DNA of 64,000 nucleotides from Hypericum androsaemum (GCA_963995505.1 OZ023196.1:13637106-13701105), one strand, 5' to 3'; numbered from the stretch's first letter, positions 37,995-51,200 are shown. Notes: generated by a model from the letters alone, not told the origin. Made by a program: numbers and translations.

Positions 37995-39467
37995 TTGGAC
38001 TTCCTTTTTAGACAGGATTTCGACCTGTTTCGGTTTTCTATGACTTTTGGCTCCTGTTTTGGCCCTAGGACTATAATTTTATTATTTACCGTATTACTTG
38101 GCCAGCAAGACTTCTTATTTTGGTTAAGCCTCCTCTAGTTTTTCTTAATTTCTAGCTAGTCGGTTGGCTATATAAAGGCCATAGTCGCTTAGGTTTTATA
38201 TATACTTTCGACTGGAATATTGAGACAGCTTTTGGGAGATCAATAAAGTTAGAATTTTGCTTAGCTTTCTGGAGGAGATTGGCAATCAATGACTAAGCCC
38301 TCTCTTTCCCTTACTTATTCTTTTCGTTGTGATGTTCTTTATTAATATCTCTTGCTTCATCATTATGCTTAGCGAGTAGATTTCCTGAGAGTACGATGCC
38401 CTAACATGTGATTGATTGCCTATGTTGACTTGTGGTTCGAACATCTTGCGTAGTAGGTTCTAATTGGTGTGCTTAATACTTAATCTAACTTGATCACCTA
38501 GGTTATGATTAGAATTGATGAGAGTGGACCAAGAGGCACTCGAATTAATGAACAAACTAATTAACATGTTCTTAGGTATTAATGAGACGTCTTGATATCG
38601 TAAGAATAACCCGCTAGGAGAAATTATCATAACTTGGATTAGCATAGTTTTAAGTCTAATTGATGAGCGAAAGTATTAATTAGTAACTTAGGTCTTTGCT
38701 ATCTTAGTTTTATCTCTCTAATGAACGAAAGCGTTAGGGAGATGCATTAGAATACTCCGGGTACTAGTTAGAACTTCAAAAGAACCATAATCTCGATATA
38801 GATAGTCAATCTATAGGGTATCGTGCTCGTTTATCTCCATTAAATTTACAACTCTTATATTTACATTTTTAATCTCGTTTAATTACTTGCAACTCTGTGA
38901 CGAACTTTTACAACCTTTAATTTTCTCGCTTCGCATAATTAATTGCCTAGATTTCGTGTTCAACCCTCAGTTCGAAACTCTACTTATCCACTATACTATT
39001 TGTTGGCGTGCTTAATTGCTTTTCAATTTTTCGTACATCAGATATCATATACGTGACCCTTTAATCAAAGAAAGAAGAAAAGGTAACTTACCCTATTCCA
39101 AGTTGACCCCCAAACGCGTTCTGGTCTGCTTTGGGTTGGACGTTCCGTTTCTTTCTTTCTTATTTTTTTGAGGGAGCTCTAGGGTTGGTTCCTTATATGA
39201 GGAGGAACTGCAATTCAAAATATAACACCGGTGATTCTATTCAGAAAGAAAATATAACTTTTTTGCATATGGTCAAATTCTATTCGAACTTGATAACTTG
39301 TTTGATATTTGGAATACACACTTTCTTGGGCCCGACTAGCATATGATAAGTCGGTAATGGGCCATTCTGGTTTTAATTTTTAGGTTGATTAATTTTTTAG
39401 TGGGGTCAATTTCTAATTTTAGTGGGGACATACATTAAAAAATATACCTAGTTATCCAACATAAAAA

Positions 39468-40896
39468 GGACAAATTACTCTCACGTCCCTGACCTTTGGT
39501 CACCCTCTCCCTAGGATCCCTGAGTTTTGAAAAATGATTGTCCCATCCCTAAATTTTGATGATAATAGACTCTCGGGTCCCTGGCTGACGTCATCGGCTC
39601 TTTTTTTATTATTTTTGGTCATAGAAATGACCAAAATATTCTTAAACAAAAAATAATAAATTGACTTTCTTCAACCTTTGACTAAGAATAACTAACAATA
39701 AAAAACTAATCCAAAAATAAGATCAAACTAACAAAAATTAAAAACACAACCAAGAACATCAAGAACAACAAAGTAAACATTACTCCACCAAAAAACTACA
39801 GAAAAGGTTAAAAATAACCTCTGGAGCAGCCAAATAATTTTTTTTGGGCAAATTACCCCCGGCAGTCAACTCATTGGGAAGAACAATAACCAAAAACAAC
39901 CATCTGGTGTAAAAATCTAGATTCAAATATAAATAAAGTAAACATTACTCTACCAAAAAAAATGTAGAAAAGGTTAAATATAACCTCACATAATCATTTC
40001 AGAAATAGGATTAGGACTTTGCAGCCCCCTTTAATACCAACCCACCATAGGAAACCAATGAAAGTTGTAAGTCTTTTGGTGTTTAAGTTCATGAGAAGAA
40101 GAAGAGAGTAAGTGGGGTTGGTGGTGGAAGATGAGCCTGAGCTCCGAGATGCTTTGACTGTTGGGATCCGCTGCCCTAACATTGACATCATTGGAGCTGC
40201 GCCGCCATTACCGCATCCACCGTGAAAATCGTCGGCGGGCAGGGGAGCACGAGACTGGCTATGGTAACTTCGGGGTGTTAGGGTTGGGCAGGGGTGTTGG
40301 GGTTTGGAGGAGGAAGGTGAGGGGCACGTCGAGGGTGCTCAGCGGACATGCACCGTGTTAAGGTTAGGGTTCCGGCGGAAGGTTTTGAAGGAGGAGCGTT
40401 TCTCAGAAGAGGGAAGGAGGAGGAGAGATTGAAAATTTTTTTAAATTGAAATTAGGGCTTGGAGGGTTCAATTTTTCTCGTGATTGTTGCGAATTAAAAT
40501 TAAGGAGAAGAACAAAAAACTTGGAGCGAGAAAAAAATCCTAGATCCAGATTTTTAATTAATTGAGTGACTTTCAAATTTGTCGTGATTTTCAATTTTTT
40601 TGTTCTTGATGTTCTTGGCTGTGTTCTTGATTTTGATTAGTTTGATCTTATTTTTTTGTTATTTTTTGTTGTTGGTGTTTTTAGTTAAAGGTTGAAAAAT
40701 GTGAATTTTTTTATTTTTTGTTTAAGGGTATTTTGGTCATTTTCATGACCAAAAATGAAAAAAAGAGCCGATGACGTTAGCCAGGGACCCGAGAGTCTAT
40801 TATCATCAAAACTTAGGGACGGGATAATCATTTTCCAAAAGTCAGGGACCCTAGGGAGAGGGTGACCAAAGATCAGAGACGTGTGAGTAATTTTTT
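39468..40896. mobile_element. Second TIR element of the same family, just upstream of OSC2
   Basis: Arms of about 300 bp. Left AAATTACTCTCACGTCCCTG (from about 39470) mirrors the right end CACACGTCTCTGATC read inward. Shared internal blocks are GACTCTCGGGTCCCTGGCT, ATGACCAAAAT and TTAAACAAAAAATAA. The interior (40120-40420) is GC-richer and may also be captured sequence, but I recognise no protein. The right end lies about 165 bp from the OSC2 start codon, so the element occupies the place of its proximal promoter. Confidence 0.8.
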
Positions 40897-43202
40897 CTAA
40901 AAAAAATTAAGTGGGGACAATTGCCCCCAATCCCCTAAACGTCCCTCCGCCCCTGGGTACATTAGAAGGGCAAAAATGACAATTCACAGTGAAGCAGCTC
41001 TTATATTTTCTCCTTCCATTTGTATATAGAAATATAGTTTTGCAGTCTCACTAATTCAAAGATGTGGAGGCTAAAGGTTGCAGAGGGTGGAGATAGTCCT
41101 TATTTGTTTAGTACAAATAATTACGCGGGAAGACAGATATGGGAATTCGAACAGGAAGCTGGGACTCCAGAAGAGCGAGCTCGAGTTGAAGAAGCTCGTC
41201 AAAATTTCTCCAAGAACAGGTTTAAGGTCAAGCCCAGTTCTGATCTTCTCTGGCAACTTCAGGTATAGTTATCTTATGTCATATGTCTAATATTTTTGTC
41301 CGAAGTAGATAGAACGTATATAGTTAATTAACTAGTTTTATTACAAGTAAAGAACATGGTTACTAGCTAACTCCCTATATTTTTGTCTAATACAAGCTTA
41401 ATATTTTTGGCAAGTAAATACAAGCTAATATATATCGGTGGAAAGCTGGTTTGCTATTTTTTCACTATTAGATAACCCGGTAACTTTCGAACAGTGTTTT
41501 AAAAAAATATAGTCCGATCAGTTCGACCTGGACCAGAACCAAATTAGGGTTATTTTTTACATAAAATCGGACGGTGGGTCAATCGGTCGGACTAATCAGT
41601 TCACTCAGTTAGACTTACCGGTCTAAACAAAACAACCAAAGAAACTTTTTTTTATTTTTAAATTTTATTATATTAAAAATAATTAAATTATGATTTCAAT
41701 ACTTATAAAATAAAGTTTGCAAAATAAAAAAGATTATATCTATAATTATTGATATTTTAATACTTAATGTAATCAATAACATATATTCTATTAAAAAAAT
41801 ATATGGTGTAATAAAAAATATTCTAAAATGAGAAACGGGACGAATTTCATATCACTTTTCTATTTGTTCTTTGAAACATTATTTTTTTAATAATGACAAA
41901 ATTTTGTCTAACAAGAGTGTTAATACTCGCGTACATTTAAGATTCGAGAGCTCGAAATAAGCTAAAATAACTCATTGTTAGTTGATCTAATCATATAACC
42001 TCCGATACATTATAGTAAAGTATAAGAACGTTCGACTATTTGAATGTACCTCTATATATGTACATTATAATCTAGTATATACATGATTTTACAGGTTCTA
42101 AGGGAAAACAACTTCAAACTAAGAAATACCAGCCGTAAGAGTTGAGGAAGGAGAACAAGTCAGTTACGAGAAGACCACCGCCGCGGTAAGAAGATCTGCC
42201 CACTTCTTGTCAGCTCTCCAGGCAAGCGATGGCCATTGGCCAGCTGAGAACGCCGGTGTTCTCTTCTTCCTTCCTCCATTTGTAAGTAATTTCATTATGG
42301 TGTACAGAGTTGAGTATCGTTAGTCTCAATCGATAGATAGTGTTATCCTCACGATATTTATTTTCATTCGTAAGATTTAAATCTAAGTTAAAAAAATCCA
42401 TGTCCATTACCATTATTTGAGAACAATAGAACTGATGTGACATTTGTCATTTTTATTTTTGGAACTAAAAATAACATTTTGAAATTTATTTAAATCTATT
42501 TCATTAAAATTTCATGCAGGTGTTTTGTTTCTACATTACCGGACAACACAATTTTCTCTCCTGAGCATCGAAAAGAAATTTTCCGCTACCTACACAATCA
42601 TGAGGCGAGTTCACTCCCAAAGATATATCTTCTGATATTTGTTTGAACCCGAAAATATTTTTCGACGAAATAAACAAATTGAAGTATTGGATCTTTAATT
42701 GTTCTAACTAATCAGGTGTATTTATACAGAACGAAGATGGTGGATGGGGATTGCACATAGAAGGACAGAGCAGCATGTTTTGTACAACATTTAGCTACAT
42801 TTGCCTTAGGATGCTTGGAGAAGTCCCTGATAGTGAAATGTGCTCTAGAGGAAGAAAATGGATTCTTGATCATGGTGGCGCCAGCCACATCCCATCTTGG
42901 GGCAAGACTTGGCTATCGGTAGGTCAATTTTTTTAAATAAATAGATGTCTATTGGGAGTTTGAGCTACTATATGCGATGGGGTCATGCCCAATAATGTCC
43001 ATCGAATGGACTTGTATCTTGTCCTAAAAAATATGCAAGCATTTAATGTTTGGTGGAAAAACAAGTCTCGTGGAAATACAAAGCAATGTCATACACCTGA
43101 TATTCATACAGTTTCAACACACACAATTATTTCGTTTGTCCACTTCTCTAGAATTTCTCCTATAAAAGGAAATACGCTTATTGCTTTCTACATCCAAAAG
43201 TA

Positions 43203-45250
43203 GAGAGCTGAATGGTTCAAAATCTGGGAGACCTAGCGAACGCTAAGGGATGAAAATAGAATGAATGAGAGCTAAAGACCCAGTGCCTATTAGAGACCTA
43301 GTGCATGCTAGGTGACGCGACAAAAAGTTTTTTATTTAGCTCGGACCCTTGTTCTGGACTCCTAGATGATGAAGATAGGTTCCATGGCTTGCTATGATTT
43401 TTTTATATATATGAGGGCATGTTACCCTAGGTTGTATGACTTTGTGGCTCAGTAACTCATCAATAAAAGATCTTCTTCTCTTGGTGGATGTAGCCGGTTG
43501 GCCGAACCAGGTTATCTCTTATATCATTGTTTGCGTTATTGTTTCCTAGAATTTCTAACAACTGGTATCAGAGTTTAGGATAAATGATGGTGGGTCTTGG
43601 CGTGAAGTTTGACTTGGTAAAGTTCGATAGATCTTCGAATTTTGGGTCATAGCAAAGACGTATCAAAGATCTGATGGTGCAGCAAGGAATGGTCAATGCA
43701 CTCTCTAAAAGAAGTCTGAGAAGATGGAGGAGCAAGAGTGAAAATAGTTGGAGGCCAAGCCGGTGGCGACGATTCACTTGTGCTTGGCGGATAATGTGAT
43801 GTATCATGTCATATTTGAGGAGCCACTAACTAGGTTTTGGAAGAGGTTCCAAGTCAGAGTCAAAGAAGTTCAATGGAAGGTGCTTCAAGTGCGGAGAAAA
43901 ATGGCATATTAAGGGGACTATCTCAAACAAATATAGAATCAAGACAACAAGGAGGAATCGACATCCACAACCATAGCTGCATATTCAAACAGATTGAATG
44001 GTGACTAGCTTTTTGTCTTATCAAGTCAAAAGCATCCTGGTAATTTCTTTTCGTTAGAGACCTTGAATTATAACAGGTATAGTTATAAAAGTAGGCTAAT
44101 GAAAGTAGAGAAAGATATTGCAGTCAGGATGAATGGTGAAATAAAATACTTACAGGTTGATTGTAGGTAGAGTCACATCAATGGGTCTGAAAGAGTTGGC
44201 AAATGCTCAAGTTATATGAGGTTAGATCATATGACTGAGCAAAGTGTTGACATGAATGGTTTGAGTGCAGCCAAAAGGGTTCTTGGAATGGAGAATCATA
44301 GAGACAAGGTTAGCAAGGTGCTATGGTTGTCCAAAGAAAGCTGCATTACAAAGGCGTTGCATAGGTTTGGCATTGGAAATGCAAAATTATTTGACACACT
44401 ATGGGCAAATCAGGTTTTACCTTACTGAAGGGCGAGTGATAGAGTTCATGACATGTCAAGGGTTCTACTAGGTAGAATAAAAAGCTTTCCAGTGTATGCT
44501 ATTACTTATAGCATTGGTTCAAGGCAAAGGCAACAAGGTCCAATGAGAAAATAGTTCAAGGTTGTGAAGTATGAGGGTGATTGAGAAAATAAAGGAATGT
44601 CTATTAGTCACAAGGTTGCTTCAGCAGGAGAACTTGTATGTTGGGATTCAATGGAAGTTAAAGAAAATGCATCAAGAAAGCTCGGGAGATGCTCGAGTTT
44701 AGGGAATATCTCCAAGTGATTGAACAAAGGTGGAGAGAAGTGACGATGATCTTGATGAGGACGAAAGGGTCTAAGGTTCAAGGTGGAGTCAGTTTAGTTT
44801 CGCTGGACTTCGTATTTCTCCAAAGGATAGTTTCTCATCGAGGTGGAGATTATTGAAGTTCTGGTGGAATTTTATGGTTCTTCTAAGAGATGATTTCTTG
44901 CCAAGGTGGAGATTGTTGAGAAGTGGCTCAAAATTTAGGGGCCTAGCGAATGCTGGGAGGTGAAAACAGAATGTATGGAAGCTAAAGACCCAGCGCCCGC
45001 TAGGTGACACGATAAAATTTTTTTATTTTGCTCGGACTCTTATTTTAGACTCCTAGATGACCTAAATAGGTTCCGTGGCTTTCTAGATTTTGTCTATATG
45101 TATGAGGGCATGTTACCGTAGGTTGTATGGCTTTGTGGCTCAGTAACTCATCAATAAAAGATCTTCTTCTCTACATGGACGTAGGTAATTGGCCGAACCA
45201 TATTATCTCTTGCGTTGTTGTTTGCGTTATTGTTTCCTTGAATTCCTAAC
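43203..45250 (+). mobile_element. Internally deleted copia element in OSC2 intron 4
   Basis: Two related LTRs: about 43203-43560 and 44908-45250. They share CCTAGCGAA.GCT, GACTCCTAGATGA, ATGAGGGCATGTTACC, CTCATCAATAAAAGATC and TTGCGTTATTGTTTCCT. A primer-binding site (ACTGGTATCAGAGTTTAG) follows the first. The interior is only about 1.3 kb and degenerate: a gag-like start near 43584, a zinc-knuckle-like scrap near 43880, and a reverse-transcriptase scrap near 44268 (AAKRVLGMENHRDKV...WLSKESCITKALHRFG). Purine-rich GGTGGAGATTG precedes the right LTR. LTR divergence is large, so it is old and non-functional. Confidence 0.8.
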
Positions 45251-46770
45251 ATTCAAGACAGTGAGTTCAACAGTGAAATGCAACGTAGTACTAGTACTTT
45301 GTGCTAAAATAGGTTCCAAATTACATGGAAATAGTTTGAGGCAGAAATTGAGTGAGAAAAAAAATTCTACTGTAAAATATGAGTGAAATAAGTTAGTGGA
45401 GTATTTCGAGGTAACAAACATTGAGGATATTTTTACCGATATAATATTTTTATTTACTAGTAAATTTTTTTTCCAGAATTGATCATGTGATTTTTTCACG
45501 TAAATATTGGTGTTCTTTCTTGATAATTTATTTCTGCCATTTACTTTCGACGTGATAATTATTAATTACTTTGGTAAAATTTATTTACCGTTCTGATGCA
45601 CAGATCAAATTCCCAATAATATGAATATCATGAAATACGTAGATCTTTACTTCGAATACAATTTTGTTAGGTAGAAATTGTAGTGCAAATAACTAAGTTA
45701 AATTTTCCTCCAATTGGTTCACAGATATTATTAGGCTTGTACGATTGGTCAGGATGCAACCCAATGCCTCCGGAGTTCTGGATTTTGCCTTCCTATTTTC
45801 CTATTCATCCAGGTTTGCCTACGTTCTAAGAGATGATATATTTACTTGGTTAACATTGTAGAATTTGTTCTGCCGGAAACATATTCCGGGAAAATATATT
45901 TCCCTGAAAAATTACTGCTCAACAAACTGAAAATATAATGTAAATTGCATATGTATAACATGCATAATATTAAATTTATTTGTTTAATAAATATGTGAAG
46001 ACAACGAAACAAAAATTTTTGAACCCCAAAACAAATAATAACATAGCAACAAGAAAGATAGTGGACAAACAATATACGTAAATCCGCCGGTCGACAAATG
46101 ATAAATTTAATTTGATTGAAATACCTAAATTTACTGACTCGAAACATCAATATTATAATATATTGAGGTACATGAGATACAGATAATATAATTATAAACG
46201 AGACTACGCCTAATAGCCCTCGATGGTCAAGCCAACAAACTCTTATACTTCTCATTTGTTAGTATACTCATTGGTAAACATGAGACTTATAAGAACAAAA
46301 TAAAGCTTATATAAAATTATCATAAATATAAAAATGTTAAAATATCATTGATTTAATGTACCAAGTACTGAGAATATTTAAAAATTGCAGCAAAAATGTG
46401 GTGCTACTGTCGGTTGGTTTACATGCCAATGTCCTATTTATATGGTAAGAGATTTGTTGGTCTTACCACACCTCTCGTTCTGAAATTGAGAGAGGAAATC
46501 TTCACCCAACCATATCACACTGTTCCTTAGAAGCAAGTTCGCCATTTGTGCGCCAAGGTATTTAATTTTTCTTAATTACTTTATCTCACAAAACCCATTT
46601 AATTAAATTGAGCGAGTGAATGTTTTATTTTTTCACAATTTTTTGTTGTTGATATCACCTGGTATTAGAATACAACACCTACTATACCTACTAGTCCAGA
46701 TTTAAACCGCTCAATTTTTTCCGAGTTGCAGGAGGATCTGTACTATCCACATTCATTAATTCAGAACTTC

Positions 46771-46775
46771 CTCCG
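46771..46775 (+). repeat. Target-site duplication, left copy (CTCCG)
   Basis: Identical to 52106-52110. In the OSC2 exon these bases belong to the codons for Leu-Arg, and the exon sequence resumes at 52111 with GGACTCGCTTTACG. Confidence 0.97.
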
Positions 46776-47048
46776 TGTTAGGGATTGTTCCAAATTCCTA
46801 ATTAGAGTAGGGCTCTATTTCCTGATCAGAATAGAGTACTAGTCTCCTATATATATACGGCCTATGCCTAGGTCTTATTTGTACTAGTTGAGAGTTGTGA
46901 GGTAGAGAGAACCCTCACGGAGGCCTTGTAACCGATTGGACTCACATAGTGGACGACTCTCCTTTGCCCGTGGTTTTCTCCCCGTCTTGGGGTTTCCACG
47001 TAATTCTTGTGTCTCGTATTTTACTCGTTTCGATCTTATTTCTCAACA
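46776..47048 (+). repeat. 5' LTR of the young copia element
   Basis: Opens TGTTAGGGATTG and closes CTCAACA. A TATATATA box sits at about 46850, with a leader-like CCTCACGGAGGCC further on. 273 bp, one difference from the 3' copy. Confidence 0.97.
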
Positions 47049-47049
47049 A

Positions 47050-47061
47050 TTGGTATCAGAG
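47050..47061 (+). other. Primer-binding site (initiator tRNA-Met)
   Basis: TGGTATCAGAGC starts two bases after the 5' LTR. It is complementary to the 3' end of plant initiator tRNA-Met, the usual primer of plant copia elements. Confidence 0.92.
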
Positions 47062-47733
47062 CCGGATCTGAGTATACGAGTATTTGACACGAAAAAAAAA
47101 AAAAAATCCGTGAACAGTAAACCGATTTGGGGAAAATCGAGATTTAGGGTTTTTTGAGATCCCTTGGAGCTGCCGCCGTTCAGCCAGCCGACCGCCGCCC
47201 GCTCGACCACCGCCCGCTCGTCCGTCCGCTGCTGCCCGAGGAGTCCGGCGTCGTCCCGCCGCTCGCTGTCTTCGGGGAAGTCGGAGAAGAATCGGGGAGA
47301 GAGAGGGAGTTCTCGGGGTTCTTTGAGATCGGAACCCGTCGCCCGTGGAGGAGGCCCGCGCCCCGTCACCGCGCCGTCGCCCATCGCCTGGAGGGGACCG
47401 ACCCGCTCGCTCGTCGCCTTGGAGCTGCTCGTCGCGCCGCCGTTCGCCATTTTTTGGGAAGAGAGAGAGGACCGTCGGGGAGAGAGAAAATCTCGCTCAA
47501 ACCCGAGCCGCCGCTGCCACCACCGCCCAGCACCGCCACCGTCGTGCCCACTCGCCGCCCACCGTGGTGGCCCGCCGCCAAGCCGCCGCCCCTTTGGAGT
47601 TTTGGGTTAAAAACCCTAATTTCCGAGTTGACTTGGTCAACAGCTTGACTGGTTGACCAAAAGTCAACTGTTTTGGCTGATTTTGGTTTTCTAACCTGTT
47701 TTGAGCGGATTTCTTGGTTCGAGTGTTTTCAGG

Positions 47734-48204
47734 ATGACTTCGATGAAGTACGAGATTCCTCAATTGACGAGGAAAACTAATTTTTCCTTGTGGCAGGTCA
47801 AGATGCGCGCTATTCTGACACATTTAGAGCTGGATGAGACTCTACTTGATGAGAAGTCGATGCCTTCGAGTTGGGATGATGCGATGAAGGCGTCAAAGAA
47901 CCGTAAGGCTGTGAGTCAGATCCAGTTGCATCTGTCAGATGATATTTTGCAGGACGTGTTGAAGGAGACAACCGCTTCCTCATTATGGGCAAAGCTTGAA
48001 AAGTTGTGCATGCCCAAGAGTTTGACCAACAAACTGTGCTTGAAGCAACGACTGTTTTCTATCCGGATGCAAGAAGATAAGTCTGTTCATGACCACCTTA
48101 ATGAATTTAAGGATATAGTGGCTGATCTTAGAACTCTGGATGTGAAATATGATGATGAAGATCTTGCTTTATTGTTATTGTGCTCGTTGCCTGTTTCTTA
48201 TTAG
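47734..48204 (+). pseudogene. copia gag, N-terminal part ending at an in-frame TAG
   Basis: Starts at the ATG of MTSMKYEIPQLTRKTNFSLW; upstream GC-rich leader frames are not gag-like. It shows the UBN2/gag-type order: NFSLWQVKMRAIL, LHLSDDILQDV, ASSLWAKLEKLCMPKSLTNK, LKQRLFSIRMQEDKSVHDH, DEDLALLLLCSLPVSY. It ends at TAG (48202-48204). The frame is the same as the downstream gag-pol segment, so this is a single-codon interruption and not a frameshift. Gag forms the particle that packages element RNA. Confidence 0.88.
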
Positions 48205-48222
48205 CAATTCAGAGATACTCTG

Positions 48223-51200
48223 TTGTTCAGCCATGATACTCTGAGTTGGGATAATGTTCATAATTCGCTTTTGGAGAAAGAGAGAATTGATAAGCACACT
48301 GTGAGTTCCTCTGAAAATAGCCAAGGGACTGGCTTGGTTATGAGAGGGAGGTATGAGGAGAGGAATGCTAAGTTTGGTTCGAGGAAGAAGAGCAGAAGCA
48401 AATCAAGGTCAAGGCACAAGGATAAGACTTGTTTCAATTGTCATAAGGTTGGGCATATTAAATGGTTCTGTCCGGAGTTGAAGAACAAGAAGAAGGGCGA
48501 AAAGTCCAGTACTCCGAAAGGAGAAAGTTCTGATAGCGGCAGTGCTAGTGTTGCCACCACCACTCAGAAAGAAGAATCTGATGGAGACCTTTTGTCTGTG
48601 ATTGATGGGAAGTCTAAAGTTGATGCTGCCTGGGTCCTTGATTCTGCTTGTACGTTTCATATGTGTCCTATCCGGGACTGGTTTTCAACATATGAACGTG
48701 CTGAGGGTAATGTTCTCATGGGAAATAATTTTGTCTGCAAGGTTGTTGGTATTGGCACAGTGAAGATCAAGATGCATGATGGTGTCATTCGAACCTTGAT
48801 GAATGTGAGTCATATCCCTGATTTGAAGCGGAACTTGATTTCGTTGAGTACTCTTGATACATTGGGGTACAAGTATACCGGAGAAGGTGGAGTTCTTCGT
48901 GTGAGTAAGAACTCATTAGTGCATATGAAAGCCAAAAAGGAGGTTGGAAATCTGTATGTTTTGCAGGGTTCTACAGTTACAGGGACTGCTGCTGCTGCAT
49001 CTGGCTCGTTGACAGATTCTGAGAATACCTCATTGTGGCATATGCGACTTGGTCACATGAGTGAGAAAGGCATGACCGAGCTGAATAGGAGAGGATTATT
49101 ATGTGGACAGGGTATTGGGAAGCTGGAATTTTGTGAGCACTGTGTGTTTGGCAAGCAGAAGAAAGTCAGTTTTCAGAAAGGTGTGCACACTACAAAGGGA
49201 AAACTTGACTATGTTCATTCTGATCTTTGGGGACCGTCTCAAGTTGCAACAAAGAATGGTTCCAAGTATATGCTGACTATCATTGATGATTATTCAAGGA
49301 AGGTGTGGGCGTTCTTCTTGAAGAGCAAGGATCATGTCTTTGTCACTTTCAAGCAGTGGAAGACTATGATTGAGAAGCAGACTGGGAGAGATGTCAAGCA
49401 TCTCCGCACAGACAATGGATTGGAGTTTTGCTCTAGTTGGTTTGATGAGTTCTGCAAGAATGAGGGTATTGTCAGGCATAAGACAATCTCTGGTACACCT
49501 CAACAAAATGGAGTCGCTGAAAGAATGAACAGAACTTTGTTGGAGAAAGTTCGTTGTATGCTGTCAAATGCTGGTTTGCCTAAGTCGTTTTGGGCTGAAG
49601 CTGCTTCCACTGCCTGTCACCTTGTCAATCGTTCACCTCATGCATCACTTGATGGCAAGGTACCTGAAGAATTGTGGTCTGGAAATCCTCCTAATTATGC
49701 TGATTTGAAGATATTTGGGTGCCCTGCCTATGCTCATGTGAATAATGGCAAGTTAGAGCCAAGATCTGTGAAATGTATCTTCCTTGGCTATGCTTCTGGA
49801 GTGAAGGGATACAAGTTGTGGTGTCCCGAGCTGTCTAAGGTCTTGTTGAGTAGGAATGTTATTTTCAAAGAGACAGACATGCTGAGTAAGAGGGAGGATA
49901 TTTCTTCACTTGGTGTTCCGAGTGCTCCAAGTGTGGACTTGCAAAAGTCAAAAGTGCAGGTGGAGTTTGATGATGATCCAGAAGCTAGTTCCTTCCGTGA
50001 TGTTGATTGCCATGGTCCTACTCATGGTGGGTTGTCTGATGAAGCTGAGAATGTTGGCACAGTTGAGAGGGAGCCACCGTATTCTATTGCTAGAGACAGG
50101 CCCAGAAGAATTATCAGGCCTCCACAGAAGTTGGGTGAGGCTGATATTGTTGCTTTTGCCCTGAATGTGGCAGAAGAAGTTGATAGCTGTGAAGAACCGT
50201 CTAGTTACTCAGATGCTGTGAAGTCGAAAGACTCTGCTAGATGGTTGGTTGCTATGGAGGAAGAGATGGAATCTCTTCACAAGAACAAGACTTGGGAGAT
50301 TACTAAGCTGCCTAAGGATAAGAAGGTTGTCAGTTGCAAGTGGGTATTCAAGAAGAAGGATGGTATACCTGGAGTTGAAGAGCCTAGATACAAGGCTAGA
50401 CTAGTGGCTAGAGGATATAGTCAGATTCCTGGTGTGGACTTTAATGAGGTGTTTTCACCAGTTATGAAGCATACCTCGATTCGTTCTCTTCTTGGTATTG
50501 TTGCTATGCAGGATTTGGAGCTTGAACAGCTTGATAAGAAGACAGCTTTCTTGAATGGAGAGCTTGAGGAGCGGATTTATATGGCACAGCCTGAGGGTTT
50601 TCATGTTGAAGGCAAAGAAGACCATGTGTGCTTGTTGAAGAAGTCCCTGTATGGCCTTAAGCAGTCTCCGAGGCAGTGGTATAAAAGGTTTGATTCCTTT
50701 ATGATTTCTCATGGTTATGAGAGGAGCAAGTATGATAGTTGTGTTTACATGAAAAGGCTACGCGACAGTTCCCAAGTGTATTTGCTCCTGTATGTGGATG
50801 ACATGTTAATTGCTGCAAGTGACAAAGGAGAGGTGAGGAAGCTCAAAGCTCTGTTGAGTTGCGAGTTTGAGATGAAAGATTTGGGTCCTGCTAAGAAGAT
50901 TCTTGGTATGGAGATTGCCAGAGATAGAGGAGCAAGAAAATTATTTCTGAGCCAGGAGAGTTACATTGAAAAGGTACTTGACAGGTTTGATGTGACTCGT
51001 AATCCTGTGAGTACTCCTCTTGGTACACATTTTCAGCTTTCGTCTGCCTTATCTCCACAGTCAGCTGCTGAGGTCGATTACATGTCTGGTGTTCCATACT
51101 CCAATGCTGTTGGTTCTCTGATGTATGCTATGGTTTGCACACGCCCGGATTTGGCCTATGCTGTGAGTGTCGTTAGCAGGTTTATGGCAAATCCTGGAGA

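Larger units (their letters stand above)
36334..39040 (+). mobile_element. LTR-like unit (about 1.5 kb without the nested element)
   Basis: Opens TGATGT and closes ACATCA, exact inverted ends with TG...CA. It has a TATATAAAG promoter at about 38168, an AATAAAG signal at about 38243 and a long non-coding tail with repeated ATTAATGA / GAACGAAAGCGTTAG phrases. All are typical of a large plant (Gypsy-type) LTR. A TIR element (36788-37994) is nested within it. No matching 5-bp target duplication was found, so it may be the 3' LTR of a truncated element rather than a solo LTR. Confidence 0.5.

Noticed and set aside
42595..42610. GC-AG splice donor at OSC2 exon 3 (GAG|GCGAGT)
   Set aside because: GC donors exist in plants, but this exon already has a 5-nt deletion and the gene is dead, so a simple donor mutation is the better reading.
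46936..47656. Several 60-164-codon frames on both strands before copia gag
   Set aside because: They are the GC-rich 5' leader of the element, with Pro/Arg/Ala-rich frames overlapping on both strands; not a known domain.
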